The position numbers and the translations under genes are program-made. This document shows positions 15,884 through 24,905 of a DNA stretch of 59,615 nucleotides, one piece after another (position 1 is the first letter of the stretch; each line of letters opens with the position of its first letter). Under the pieces are notes generated by a model. That model worked only from the letters and a program-made list of their open reading frames with translations. It was not told the origin of the DNA and did not search any database. The stretch spans positions 1 through 59,615 of the forward strand of contig LGFT01000011.1 of the NCBI GenBank assembly GCA_001509375.1. Direction: 5' to 3'. This DNA is from Methanothrix harundinacea (GTDB lineage Archaea > Halobacteriota > Methanosarcinia > Methanotrichales > Methanotrichaceae).

Positions 15884-16453
15884 GTGTCGCTCATCGATTT
15901 TCTGATTCTCGGAGCGGTAATCGGTTCCAACAACCTTGCGGTGGCTCTGGCCCTGGGGGCGCTGGGGCAGGCGCATCGTCGCTTTCGGGTGATGCTCGTC
16001 TTCGGCCTCTTCGAGTTCTTCGTGCCTCTCCTCGGCATATGGCTCGGCTCGACCACCGCAGAGATGTTCGGCCTTCATACGAACATGGTGGGCGCGGTGC
16101 TCCTGGTGGGGTTGGGTCTGCTGGCGGGGATCGGCGGTCTCCGTCGTCAAAGCGAGGATGAGGTGCTTTCCAAGGATGAAAAGTTGGCGAGGCGGGTGAC
16201 TCACCGTCACGGGCTGGTATTGTTGGCGGCGGGATTGAGCGCCGACAATCTGGTGGTGGGTTTCAGCCTCGGCCTGGGGCGGGCCCATCCGCTGGCTGTG
16301 GCGGGAACCATCGCGTTCTTCTCGGTGCTCTTCACCTGGGTGGGGATGCGGCTCGGTCGCGAGTATCGCCGCAACTGGGAGCGCGGAGCTAAGGTCGCGG
16401 CTGGAGGACTTCTGGTGGGGCTGGGCGCGGCATGTGGGCTGGGCTGGCTCTGA
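15884..16453 (+). CDS. MntP-like manganese efflux pump
   Basis: A 189-residue, six-helix membrane protein with the internal repeat of the MntP (DUF204) family. GTG 15884 has GGGAGG about 5 nt upstream. The first repeat reads GSNNLAVALALGALG and the second SADNLVVGFSLGLG. In MntP both repeats carry an aspartate in this position. Here the first is replaced by asparagine while the second aspartate is kept, so metal specificity or transport ability may differ. It sits 19 nt after the YkgJ-type gene. Confidence 0.78.
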   Translation: MSLIDFLILGAVIGSNNLAVALALGALGQAHRRFRVMLVFGLFEFFVPLLGIWLGSTTAEMFGLHTNMVGAVLLVGLGLLAGIGGLRRQSEDEVLSKDEKLARRVTHRHGLVLLAAGLSADNLVVGFSLGLGRAHPLAVAGTIAFFSVLFTWVGMRLGREYRRNWERGAKVAAGGLLVGLGAACGLGWL

Positions 16454-16471
16454 ACTAAGTCGATCGAGAGG

Positions 16472-17152
16472 TCAGAGGATCTCTCTATCGAACATCTGAA
16501 CCACAATCTCAGAGAACCCCTCCCCGAACTCCCTCTTCGAGACGTAGTCCGACTCCGCCTTCAGCTCCGGCACGGCGTTGGCCACCGACGCCCGGAACCC
16601 CGCAACCTTGAACATGGGAAGGTCGCTTATGCTATCGCCCACAGCGGCGACCTCCTCCCGACGGAGTCCGAGCCGGTCCACCATTTTCGCGAGGGCCCTG
16701 CCCTTGTCCACCTTTCTATCTTTTATGTGGACGGCAAAGCCGCTGTCGACCAGGTCGGCGTCGAGCCCCCAGGCCTCCAGGAGGGATGCGGCCTCCGAAA
16801 CGTTGAAGTTCGACTCGACGACGAGGTCAGTAATCCGATACTTAGAGTCCATCCGAGAGAGGGGGTAGACCTCCCTGAGCCGCCGGTAAGCCTCCTGGCA
16901 GATGGAGGGGTCGGATAAGATCTCCAGATCCCCCTCCCCCCAGGATATGACGCCGCCGTTCTCGGCGATGAAGGTCCTGCCCGTCCCCAGGAGGACCGCC
17001 GCGGCCCGCGTGAAGCAGTGGACGTTTCCCGTGGCCAGGATCACCCGGGCCCGGGAGGAGAGACGCTGGACCGCCTCCACCGCTTCTGGGTACAATAGCC
17101 TCTTCTCGTCGGTGAGGGTCCCGTCGATGTCGAGGGCTACGGCCCGGATCAA
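16472..17152 (-). CDS. Phosphoglycolate phosphatase, archaeal HAD type
   Basis: A 226-residue HAD hydrolase that removes phosphate from 2-phosphoglycolate, a product of DNA repair and side reactions. It has motif I DIDGTLTD at residues 8-15, motif II in ILATGN, Lys in [11 protein letters not shown] and motif [12 protein letters not shown]. The length and the cap (type C2) match the archaeal TA0175-like enzymes. The start is a TTG at 17152 that overlaps the radA stop (TTGA), so it is coupled to radA. Confidence 0.87.
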   Translation of the reverse strand: MIRAVALDIDGTLTDEKRLLYPEAVEAVQRLSSRARVILATGNVHCFTRAAAVLLGTGRTFIAENGGVISWGEGDLEILSDPSICQEAYRRLREVYPLSRMDSKYRITDLVVESNFNVSEAASLLEAWGLDADLVDSGFAVHIKDRKVDKGRALAKMVDRLGLRREEVAAVGDSISDLPMFKVAGFRASVANAVPELKAESDYVSKREFGEGFSEIVVQMFDREIL

Positions 17153-18129
17153 TCCATTAACCCCGCTGTAGTCACCGAGAAGACCGCCTCGCCGTCAGGG
17201 AGGTTCGGCGAGTCCACCAGCCTTGCGATCCTCTTCTCGCCCTTGGACTTTCGGAGGTAGATCCTGAAGGTGGCGGTGTGACCGACGATGTGCCCCCCCA
17301 CCGGCTTTGTGGGGTCTCCGAAGAAGGCGTCGGGCTTTGCCATCACCTGGTTTGTCACCAGGACCACGGCGTTGTTCAGGTCCGCAAACCGCATCAGGGC
17401 GTGAAGATGCTTGTTCAGCTTCTGCTGTCGATCAGCGAGGGTCCCACGACCGACGTACTCGGCCCGGAAGTGGGCGGTCAGGGAGTCGACTATGAGGAGC
17501 CTCACGGGCTTTCCGGACTTCTTCATCTTCTCTGCGAGTTCGAGGGCGGACTCAGCGAGGAGGATCTGGTGGTTGGAGTTATAGGCCCTCGCCACATGGA
17601 TGTTCTTCAAGAACTCCTCGGGGTCCCAGGGATGGTCGGGATCCTCGGAAGGAGGAAGCCCCTCCACCATCTGGACGATCCTCTCGGGTCTGAAGGTGTT
17701 CTCGGTATCGATTATTATCACAGAGCCGTCGAGCCCTCCCATCTCAGGGGGGAGCTGGACCTTCACCGCCACCTGGTGGGCCACCTGGGTCTTGCCTGAC
17801 CCGAACTCTCCATAGAGCTCCACTATCGACTGAGTCTCAAACCCTCCGCCCATAAGAGCGTCAAAGGTCTCGCTGCCGGTCGTCACCTTCCCTACGAGCT
17901 TTCTCCTCTCCATCACCTGGTCGCCGGTCTCAAACCCCCCAATGTCTGCGGCCGCCCGGGCGGAGGCTATGATCTTGGCCGCCGTCGACTCGCCGACGTC
18001 GGCGCAGGCCGCGAGCTGCGCCGGTGAGGCCACCGCCAGGGCCTCGACACTGTTGAAGCCCGCCTCCCTCAGCTTCTCCGCCGTGGCAGGACCCACACCA
18101 GAGAGATCTTCGAGCAATATTTCAGCCAT
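17149..18129 (-). CDS. radA: DNA repair and recombination protein RadA
   Basis: A 326-residue archaeal RecA/Rad51 recombinase that forms filaments on single-stranded DNA and drives strand exchange. Residues 1-60 form the helix-hairpin-helix domain ([20 protein letters not shown]). The polymerisation motif region [11 protein letters not shown] precedes the core. Walker A is GEFGSGKTQ and Walker [16 protein letters not shown]. The DNA-binding loops include [18 protein letters not shown] and [15 protein letters not shown]. It is followed by the phosphatase in a 4-nt overlap, and RPA lies 49 nt upstream, so this is a replication/repair cluster. Confidence 0.96.
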   Translation of the reverse strand: MAEILLEDLSGVGPATAEKLREAGFNSVEALAVASPAQLAACADVGESTAAKIIASARAAADIGGFETGDQVMERRKLVGKVTTGSETFDALMGGGFETQSIVELYGEFGSGKTQVAHQVAVKVQLPPEMGGLDGSVIIIDTENTFRPERIVQMVEGLPPSEDPDHPWDPEEFLKNIHVARAYNSNHQILLAESALELAEKMKKSGKPVRLLIVDSLTAHFRAEYVGRGTLADRQQKLNKHLHALMRFADLNNAVVLVTNQVMAKPDAFFGDPTKPVGGHIVGHTATFRIYLRKSKGEKRIARLVDSPNLPDGEAVFSVTTAGLMD

Positions 18130-18178
18130 ATTTCATCAATCCTGAAGGACAAAAAGACGCTTCTCGACTTTAACCCCT

Positions 18179-19285
18179 TTACTCGGGCGGGGCGAAAGTA
18201 ACCTTGGTGCTCCACCCGCAGCTCACCTCCAGCTCGCCGTTCCAGCCTTCCCTCGCCTGGCAGTCGACGAGCTCGATTCTAGAGCCTAGGTCGAGGCTCT
18301 CGATCATGCGGACGTGATCGTTCCAGAGGGCGACCCTCACCCGTCCGGTCTCGTCGGAGACGTAGATGTTCGTGACCCTTCCTTTTGTCCCGTCGTCCCG
18401 TTCGAACTCCCGGATCTCTCCGAGGCCTGTGACAAATCCGGAGATGCTGTAGATCGATCCGGGAAGAAGCTCTGAGATGGAGGTTATCTTCTCTTCGTAC
18501 TCGATGGGAACGTCGCTTTTTCTCACCACCGAGTACCCCCCCGCCTGAATCTCAACCTGACCGTACCTCTCCCGGGAGATGGCGTTGATCACCTCCAGGG
18601 CATCTCCTTCCTCAATCTCCATCTCCGCCTTATCATTCCAGAGAGTTAGCCTGATCTTGCCGGAGGCGTCCCCCAGGGTGATGGACCGAACTCGGCCTAC
18701 AGAGCCGTCACGACGCGTGAAGTCCCTCACCTCCCCGGGGTCGACAACCTTTGCAAGGAGGGTGATATCCCCCATATCGGCCCGGATCTCCGAGATCTTG
18801 AAGGCCTCTACCCTGGTCTGGATCTCGGCCTCCACCTCCTCAAGGCCGCCCCGATCGACGGTCACCTCGGTCCCGAAGTAACCCTCTCGAGTGAACCCTC
18901 GTATCCTGAAGGTCTGATCGACGGCCAGCTCGCCTGTGGATACCGGCTCGACGAGCTCGTCCCAGAGGACGACCCTGACAGTCCCGCTCTCGTCGCCGAC
19001 GGTGAGGTTTGCCACCCTGCCGGAAGATCCGTCGCTTCGAGGAAACTCGTGGACCTCGGAGATGGATATGATCTTGCCGACGAAGGTGACCTTCCCGGTC
19101 TCGGGCCTGATCCGGTCGATCTTCAGCTCCACCTCCCCGAACTCCCGGGCGACGAGCATCGCCGCCGTCCTCCGGTCGCAGAGCTCTCCCATCAGCTGGA
19201 CCTTCTCCTCCACCCTCCCCTCGAACTCCTCGGGGGAGATCTGGCCAGATATCTGGTCGTAGATCTCGCCGATCTCCTGGTCCAT
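18179..19285 (-). CDS. Replication protein A (RPA), three OB folds
   Basis: A 368-residue single-stranded-DNA-binding protein. Three repeated OB folds are plain, each with a (G/D)GxxGRVxx(I/L)xxxDxxGxxRxxLW(N/D) block: HEFPRSDGSSGRVANLTVGD, RDFTRRDGSVGRVRSITLGD and REFERDDGTKGRVTNIYVSD. An N-terminal helical region of about 60 residues precedes them. ATG 19285 (MDQEIGEIYDQI) with GGTGGA just upstream is chosen. Longer starts would run into the atwA gene that ends at 19297. No zinc finger is present, unlike some euryarchaeal RPAs. Confidence 0.9.
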   Translation of the reverse strand: MDQEIGEIYDQISGQISPEEFEGRVEEKVQLMGELCDRRTAAMLVAREFGEVELKIDRIRPETGKVTFVGKIISISEVHEFPRSDGSSGRVANLTVGDESGTVRVVLWDELVEPVSTGELAVDQTFRIRGFTREGYFGTEVTVDRGGLEEVEAEIQTRVEAFKISEIRADMGDITLLAKVVDPGEVRDFTRRDGSVGRVRSITLGDASGKIRLTLWNDKAEMEIEEGDALEVINAISRERYGQVEIQAGGYSVVRKSDVPIEYEEKITSISELLPGSIYSISGFVTGLGEIREFERDDGTKGRVTNIYVSDETGRVRVALWNDHVRMIESLDLGSRIELVDCQAREGWNGELEVSCGWSTKVTFAPPE

Positions 19286-19296
19286 GGTCTCCACCT

Positions 19297-21030
19297 TCAG
19301 GCCTTCCCGAGAGGGGCCATCGTCCCGGGGGGGCGCTTTAGGTAGGATGCGTCGCACCGGGAGACGAAGACGTCGCAGACGCCGTCAGGGTCGCCGTCCA
19401 TCAAGACCCCTCCGTCTTCGATCAATACCGCCCGATGGGAGATCTCCCGGACGAAGTCGACGTGATGGCTGACGAGAAGTATGGTGGTCTCAAACTCGGC
19501 GTTGATCCGCTTTATGGCGTTGGAGACCCCCCGGAGGGTTATGGGGTCGATATCCCCGAAGGGCTCGTCGAGGACGAGGGTCTTGGGGTTTGATGCCATG
19601 AGGAGGGCGAGAGAGACCCTCACCTTCTCGCCGCCGCTGAGCTGGTGGGGGTATTTTTCCAGGATCGAGAGATCCAAGTCCAGCACTTTGAAGACCGGTT
19701 CTGCGTACTTCTTCGCCTCCGTCGCCGGAAACCTCGGGAAGAGTTCTTCGAAGACCTCGGTGGTGAGGCCTAGCTTTTCCAGGACGGCCTTTGCCTCCTC
19801 CTCCATCATGTCGGTGAGAGTGTAGATGACGTCCAGTACCTTGTCGCTGATGTCGAGGTCAAAGGCCACCTTCCGAGCGTGCTCTATGACGTCCTGCCCC
19901 TTGACTCCGAGCTTGTAGCCGATCTGCTCCAGGACCGTCTCCCGGGGGGAGAGGGCGAACTCCTGATACATTATGCCGATATTCCTGCGGACCTCCATCC
20001 TCTCCCGGGAGTACTCCACCATGTCCACCCACGAGTCGCCGAGCTTATAGAGGACGGAGCCCTCATCGGGCCGGGCGATCCCCTGGATGATCTTGAGGAG
20101 GGTGGTCTTCCCCGCGCCGCTCGACCCGATGAGGGAGGTGATCTCCCCGTCTCTGATATCCAGGTTCAGGTCATCGATCCTGAGGACCTCCCCTGTGCCG
20201 ACGAGGTAGTTTCTCTTGTAGAGTCCCACCACCCTGATGGCGGGCGGGGCATCGGGCCGAGGGGTGAGGGGGGCGGCCTCGCCGAGGAGGGATAAGAACC
20301 TCTCCAGGACCTCTTCCGGCACTCCCTCGTCCCGGATCTCGCCCTTGTCGAGCCAGATCATTCTGTCGGCCAGGTACCTGTGGACCTCGGGGAGGTGGGA
20401 TACGACGACGGTGGTGATCCCGAGCTTTCTGTTGACGTTCTTGATGGTGTCGAGAACCTCCTGTTTTGTCGCGGGACAGGCCATGGTGGCGGGCTCGTCC
20501 AGGAGGAGCAGCTTCGGTTTTTTGGCGAGCTGCCTTGCGATCAGGAGCCTCTGCTTCTCGCCGCCGCTCAGGATAGTAGCAAGCTGCTTCGCCTTCTTCT
20601 CAAGGCCGACGAGCTTCAGATACTCCATCGCCTCGGACATGACATCCTCGTATTCGAGGTCGTACTCCGTGGGGATAGTCTCGTAGCCGGTCTTCCGAGA
20701 ATAGACCCGCTTTGCCACGTTGTTCAAGGCGGGCTCGGTCCAGAGGCCGAAGTCCCTCTGGAGGTGGATGGCGGTGACCAGCCTCTGTCTTTGGACCGTC
20801 TCAGGATCCGAATCGGGCATGATCTCGAGGCCGTCGATCTCGACTTTGCCGGAGTCGAAGGTCTCTACCCCTCGGAGGATCTTCAATAGCGTGCTCTTGC
20901 CGCTGCCGCTCCTTCCCACAATCCCCAGGATCTCTCCCTCTCTGGCGGTGAAGCTCACCTCCTTCAGCGCCTCCACTCGGCGATCTTTTAGCTGATAGAC
21001 TTTGGATAAGTTCTCGACTTTGAGCAACAT
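19297..21030 (-). CDS. atwA: Methyl-coenzyme M reductase activation component A2 (AtwA)
   Basis: A 577-residue cytoplasmic protein with two ABC ATPase domains and no membrane part. In methanogens AtwA is component A2, which takes part in the ATP-dependent reductive activation of the Ni(I) cofactor F430 in MCR. Domain 1 has Walker A GRSGSGKST, signature LSGGEKQR and Walker B LLLLDEPATMACP. Domain 2 has GSSGAGKTT, LSGGEKVR and LVLDEPFGDID. The long insert in domain 2 (residues about 390-450) is typical of the family. ATG 21030 is preceded by AGGAGG at 5 nt; an in-frame start ten codons earlier is less likely. Confidence 0.93.
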   Translation of the reverse strand: MLLKVENLSKVYQLKDRRVEALKEVSFTAREGEILGIVGRSGSGKSTLLKILRGVETFDSGKVEIDGLEIMPDSDPETVQRQRLVTAIHLQRDFGLWTEPALNNVAKRVYSRKTGYETIPTEYDLEYEDVMSEAMEYLKLVGLEKKAKQLATILSGGEKQRLLIARQLAKKPKLLLLDEPATMACPATKQEVLDTIKNVNRKLGITTVVVSHLPEVHRYLADRMIWLDKGEIRDEGVPEEVLERFLSLLGEAAPLTPRPDAPPAIRVVGLYKRNYLVGTGEVLRIDDLNLDIRDGEITSLIGSSGAGKTTLLKIIQGIARPDEGSVLYKLGDSWVDMVEYSRERMEVRRNIGIMYQEFALSPRETVLEQIGYKLGVKGQDVIEHARKVAFDLDISDKVLDVIYTLTDMMEEEAKAVLEKLGLTTEVFEELFPRFPATEAKKYAEPVFKVLDLDLSILEKYPHQLSGGEKVRVSLALLMASNPKTLVLDEPFGDIDPITLRGVSNAIKRINAEFETTILLVSHHVDFVREISHRAVLIEDGGVLMDGDPDGVCDVFVSRCDASYLKRPPGTMAPLGKA

Positions 21031-21155
21031 CAAAACCTCCTCATATCTTAATCTCTGCAAATCCGGAATTTGACGTAAATTTTTTGGTGGACTGGAATCC
21101 GTTGATCGGTCGGGCGCCCCAAGTCGGGGCCGCCCCGGATCTCACCGACCGGGCT

Positions 21156-23180
21156 TCAGCGGATCCTCGTCCCCTGGGGGACGGCCTTCTCCGGTCCGAG
21201 GAGGACGGCGGAGTCGTCCAGATCCGCTGCGAGAAGCATCCCCTGGGACTCGACGCCGAAGAGCTTGGCGGGTTCGAGGTTTGCGAGGACGACGATGCGC
21301 CTGCCCACCAGATCCTCGGGGCTATGGGTCATGGCGATCCCCGCCACTATCTGCCTCTCTTCAGACCCTATGTCGACGATCAGCCGGAGGAGCTTATCGG
21401 AGCCCTTGATCCTCTCTGCCGTCAACACCTCACCAATTCTTATGTCAAGACGCTTGAACTCTTCAAACGTTATGGTGCTCATCTTCTCTTCACCCTTCTT
21501 CTTTCCTTTCTTCTCTTCGATGGCGGCTATCCTCGCCCTGAATATCTCGTCGAGGTCCGACACCATCGATTCGTCCATCTTGCTGAATATGTGCTCAGGG
21601 GCGCCGAGCTTCCTTCCCGCCTCGATGGCGACGAGTCCGTCTTCGAATAGCGCCTCTGCGGCGGTACCTGGAAGCCCCAGCTGTCTCCAGGCAGACTCCA
21701 TCTTCTCCGGCATCACCGGCTGGAGGACGATCGCGAGGGCCTTTGCGATCAAAAGGCAGTTTCTCAAGACGGCACCGCACCGGGCCCGGTCGGATTTGGC
21801 CAGCTTCCAGGGCTCGTTAGACTGGAAGTAGGTGTTACCGTAGTCCGCAAGAGACATGGCTCCGTCGACCATCTTCTTGAACTCGTACTCTGCCAGGGCC
21901 TCCTTCACCTCGACCAGGGTCGCCTCGATCTTAGTCGTCACCTCAGGATCGATATCACCGTCGGGGACAGACCGGTCGAAGTTTTTGGTGGTGAAGGTGA
22001 CGGCCCGATTGACGAAGTTGCCTAGGGCCCCTACAAGCTCGCCGTTCACCTTCTCTCCGAAGACGCTCCAGGAGAAGTTCAGCTCTTTGGTGTGGGAGGT
22101 GTAGGAGGCGAGGTAGTACCGGAGAAGGTCGGGGTGAAGACCCTTCTCCAGGTAGTCGTCGATCACCCAGACGACGTATCCTCTGCTCTTGGAGAAGGTC
22201 TTGTTGTCGATCTTCAACATCCCGCTGGCGACGACGGCACTGGGGAGGGTGTAGCCCGCCCCTTTCAGCATCGCTGGCCAGAAGATGCAGTGGTGGTATA
22301 CGATGTCGCCTCCGATGAAATGGACGATTCTTGATGGTTTTCTCCAGTACCTTTCCCAGTCACCGTTCGCCCGGCGGGCCCACTCCTCAGTGAAGGAGAT
22401 GTAGCCTATCGGCGCGTCCACCCAGACGTAGACGACGAGATCCTCGGAGCCGGGGAACTTGACCCCCCAGTCGAGGTTTCTGGTGATGCACCAGTCTTTC
22501 AGCTCCTGCTTGACCCACTCGAGGGCGTAGTTTCTGGCGTTCGATGTTCCACCCAGCCCCTCCAGGTAGCCGATGAGAAAGTCGCTGAAGGCGGAGAGCC
22601 TGAAAAAGTAGTGCTTCTGAGTCCGGTACTCCGCCTCGCTCCCACAGACCTTGCAGACCGGCTCCTCGATCTCTCCGGGCTCCAGGTGGCGGCCACATCC
22701 CTGGTCGCACTCGTCGCCCCGAGCGGGTGACTTACAGTATGGGCAGGTACCCTCGACGTATCGGTCGGGAAGGAACCGATCGCAGGAGGAGCAATAGGCC
22801 AGCCGGATCTCCTGAGGGTAGACGTGACCCTCATCCATCAGGGTTCTGACGATAGATTGGGTCCTGATGTGGTTGGAGGGGTCTTCGGTGTTTCCGAAGT
22901 AGTCGAATTCCACACCCATCCGCCGAAATACGTCGTCGAAGTGGTCGTGGTACCGGGTGACAAGCTCCGTCGGGGTCGTCCCCCTCTCCTCGGCGTTGAC
23001 GACGATGGGGGTCCCATGCGAGTCAGAGCCGCAGATGAAGATGGGGTCTTTTCCCAGCTTCTTGAGGCCCCTGACGTATATGTCGGCGGGGACGTAGGTT
23101 CTGAGGTGGCCGATGTGGCAGGGGCCGTTGGCGTAGGGGAGTCCGCAGGTTACAAGTATGGGAAGCTCGGGTGAGGTCAA
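21156..23180 (-). CDS. metG: Methionyl-tRNA synthetase with fused C-terminal tRNA-binding domain
   Basis: A 674-residue class I synthetase that charges tRNA-Met. Near the start is [20 protein letters not shown], holding the HIGH motif. The connective insert has paired zinc knuckles (CSSCDRF, CPYCKS, then [11 protein letters not shown]). The KMSKS loop is KTFSKSRGY. The last 110 residues ([17 protein letters not shown] onward) are an EMAP-II/Trbp111-type tRNA-binding domain, reached by a lysine-rich linker. A TTG at 23180 ([10 protein letters not shown]) after AGGTG is the best start. An upstream ATG would add 38 residues with no family resemblance. Confidence 0.93.
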   Translation of the reverse strand: MTSPELPILVTCGLPYANGPCHIGHLRTYVPADIYVRGLKKLGKDPIFICGSDSHGTPIVVNAEERGTTPTELVTRYHDHFDDVFRRMGVEFDYFGNTEDPSNHIRTQSIVRTLMDEGHVYPQEIRLAYCSSCDRFLPDRYVEGTCPYCKSPARGDECDQGCGRHLEPGEIEEPVCKVCGSEAEYRTQKHYFFRLSAFSDFLIGYLEGLGGTSNARNYALEWVKQELKDWCITRNLDWGVKFPGSEDLVVYVWVDAPIGYISFTEEWARRANGDWERYWRKPSRIVHFIGGDIVYHHCIFWPAMLKGAGYTLPSAVVASGMLKIDNKTFSKSRGYVVWVIDDYLEKGLHPDLLRYYLASYTSHTKELNFSWSVFGEKVNGELVGALGNFVNRAVTFTTKNFDRSVPDGDIDPEVTTKIEATLVEVKEALAEYEFKKMVDGAMSLADYGNTYFQSNEPWKLAKSDRARCGAVLRNCLLIAKALAIVLQPVMPEKMESAWRQLGLPGTAAEALFEDGLVAIEAGRKLGAPEHIFSKMDESMVSDLDEIFRARIAAIEEKKGKKKGEEKMSTITFEEFKRLDIRIGEVLTAERIKGSDKLLRLIVDIGSEERQIVAGIAMTHSPEDLVGRRIVVLANLEPAKLFGVESQGMLLAADLDDSAVLLGPEKAVPQGTRIR

Positions 23181-23546
23181 ATCAGAACACCTGGCGAGGC
23201 TATGCCCAAACTTGCTGATATACGTTTCCCATCTTAAAAAGGAGGGGCTAGTTGAGGACGGCAAAACCGAAGACAGCTTCTGTCCCGGACCCATAGCTCC
23301 ATCGAGGAGCCAAACTGAAGGCCGTAAGAGGGTTCAAAGACTTCTGAACGATCACCATTTCACAGCAAATTACTTAAATGCAGATGGTTAAAAAGGGGAA
23401 TTAGGCCACAATGGAGGTGGGTGGGCCGTCCATTCTGGCCATAAATTCGATCGCACAAGGAAGCTGGCCTGTTGATTTTGATTTTGCCATCAGGCGTTAA
23501 CCGCTCCTAAAAGTCGACAGTCGGCAATAGAACAGGAAGCATCAGC
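23181..23546. promoter_or_regulatory. Divergent intergenic region between metG and filR1-like gene
   Basis: No gene is seen in these 366 bases. A T-rich TATA candidate for metG (TTTTTAAGA on the minus strand) lies near 23233-23243. On the plus strand A/T-rich candidates are TTACTTAAATG near 23370 and GGTTAAAAAGG near 23386. The AGGAAG at about 23535 serves as ribosome binding site for the ATG at 23547. The leader of the regulator gene may therefore be over 100 nt long. Confidence 0.4.
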
Positions 23547-24905
23547 ATGGACGAAAGAGATCTGGTGAAGCAGGTCAGGGCGTTCGCAAGCTCAGAGCTG
23601 AGAATGAACATTTTGCTCTGTTTAAAAAATGGAGAGAGAGATGTAAATGACTTGCAGAAAGCGCTTGGAGGCAGGAACACCACCATTCTTCACGCGATCA
23701 AGGGTATGATAGACTCCGATCTGGTCATTAAAGGCCGATATGGATACCGATTGACCAATATCGGCCAAATCAAAACGAGCGCTCTGGAATACGTCATGAG
23801 GATCTTCGAGAACCTGGAGACGAACCCCGATTTCTGGCTGAGCCACGACATAAGCTGCATACCCCCAGATTTTTTGGATGGGCTTGGGATGCTCTTTCAG
23901 TCGGAGATCATATTTCCCGACTCTTCGACGCCCCTGAAGTGCCATGATAAATTGGTATCGATGTTGGCCAGGTCGAAGAAGATTTGCGCTATTTTGCCGG
24001 TCTTGATATTTCCTAAAAATTCAGACATATTTTTGAGCTCCCTCCAAAGAGGAAGTCGAGTAGACCTTTTAATAACAGACAAAGTGGTAGAGACCCTCTT
24101 CGATGAGGAAGGGGCCCTATCAACAGAATTTAGGCAGGCTCTCAAGTTCGAGAATTTCAAGCTACGCATGACATCCAGCGACGCGAAACTGGTGCTCATC
24201 GTCACCGAGTCCTTCGTTTTCATGGGGCTCTGGAGACATGACGGGGTGTACGATGTGGGGTCCGGGACGATCTACATCGGAGATTCTGCCGTCACCTGGG
24301 GCATGCGGGCCTTCAAATATTTATTCGACGCGTCCTCCGACGTCGGCGAGGCTGATCTCTTGGAAGTTTATTCATCCTTCAGACGTTCCGCCCTCGATGG
24401 TGGGCGATCGGATGAAGGGCGAGGATCTCCACCTGAAGAGGCCAAGACCATCATGCTCATCGAGGATAACGTGGGCCACGCCGCCTTTATAAACAGGCTC
24501 TTCGAGGAAAACGGCTCGATATGGAACTTCCATCACGCCATCAACCTTCGAGATGGTTTGAGGCGGATCGAGGAGAACAAAGGCGGATCGTTTCTGGTCA
24601 TCGCAGACTACCTCCTTCCCGACGGTCGTGGCCTTGATCTGGCAGGGGATGCACAGAAACCTCAGGAGGTGGGTTTCCCCCTGATAATCCTCACCGGTTT
24701 CGGCTCGGAGAAGATAGCAGTTCAAGCCTTCAAGTCCGGTGCCATGGATTACGTGGTGAAGGACGCAGAGAGCATGCGTAAGCTTCCGGAGATGGCAAAA
24801 GAGGCTCTTCGCAAGTGGGACGAGGATATGCGACAAAAGCCTCCAGAGGGCGACCAGAATCTCGGCGAAACAGAATCCGGCCAGAAAAGGAAGCTCAAGA
24901 TTTAG
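23547..24905 (+). CDS. FilR1-like response regulator: winged helix plus receiver domain
   Basis: A 452-residue regulator. The N-terminal 80 residues are a winged helix (LRMNILLCLKNGERDVNDLQ, then NTTILHAIKGMIDSDLVIK). Residues about 90-260 match the methanogen-specific output domain (DUF1724 type). The C-terminal 130 residues are a receiver domain with acidic pair in LIEDN, phospho-acceptor Asp in VIADYLLPDGRG, Thr in ILTGFG and Lys in YVVKD. It ends in an 11-nt convergent overlap with the kinase gene. In Methanosaeta harundinacea a regulator of this kind (FilR1) is paired with the kinase FilI and controls methanogenesis genes; assignment here rests on domain content and gene order. Confidence 0.82.
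   Translation: MDERDLVKQVRAFASSELRMNILLCLKNGERDVNDLQKALGGRNTTILHAIKGMIDSDLVIKGRYGYRLTNIGQIKTSALEYVMRIFENLETNPDFWLSHDISCIPPDFLDGLGMLFQSEIIFPDSSTPLKCHDKLVSMLARSKKICAILPVLIFPKNSDIFLSSLQRGSRVDLLITDKVVETLFDEEGALSTEFRQALKFENFKLRMTSSDAKLVLIVTESFVFMGLWRHDGVYDVGSGTIYIGDSAVTWGMRAFKYLFDASSDVGEADLLEVYSSFRRSALDGGRSDEGRGSPPEEAKTIMLIEDNVGHAAFINRLFEENGSIWNFHHAINLRDGLRRIEENKGGSFLVIADYLLPDGRGLDLAGDAQKPQEVGFPLIILTGFGSEKIAVQAFKSGAMDYVVKDAESMRKLPEMAKEALRKWDEDMRQKPPEGDQNLGETESGQKRKLKI

Noticed and set aside
17278-17799. 173-codon open frame antisense to radA
   Set aside because: Its codons are the mirror of the conserved RadA core in a G+C-rich gene; no start signal and no family resemblance.
23183-23294. ATG start at 23294 for methionyl-tRNA synthetase
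   Set aside because: Adds 38 residues without family match; the TTG at 23180 has a ribosome binding site and gives the usual N-terminus.
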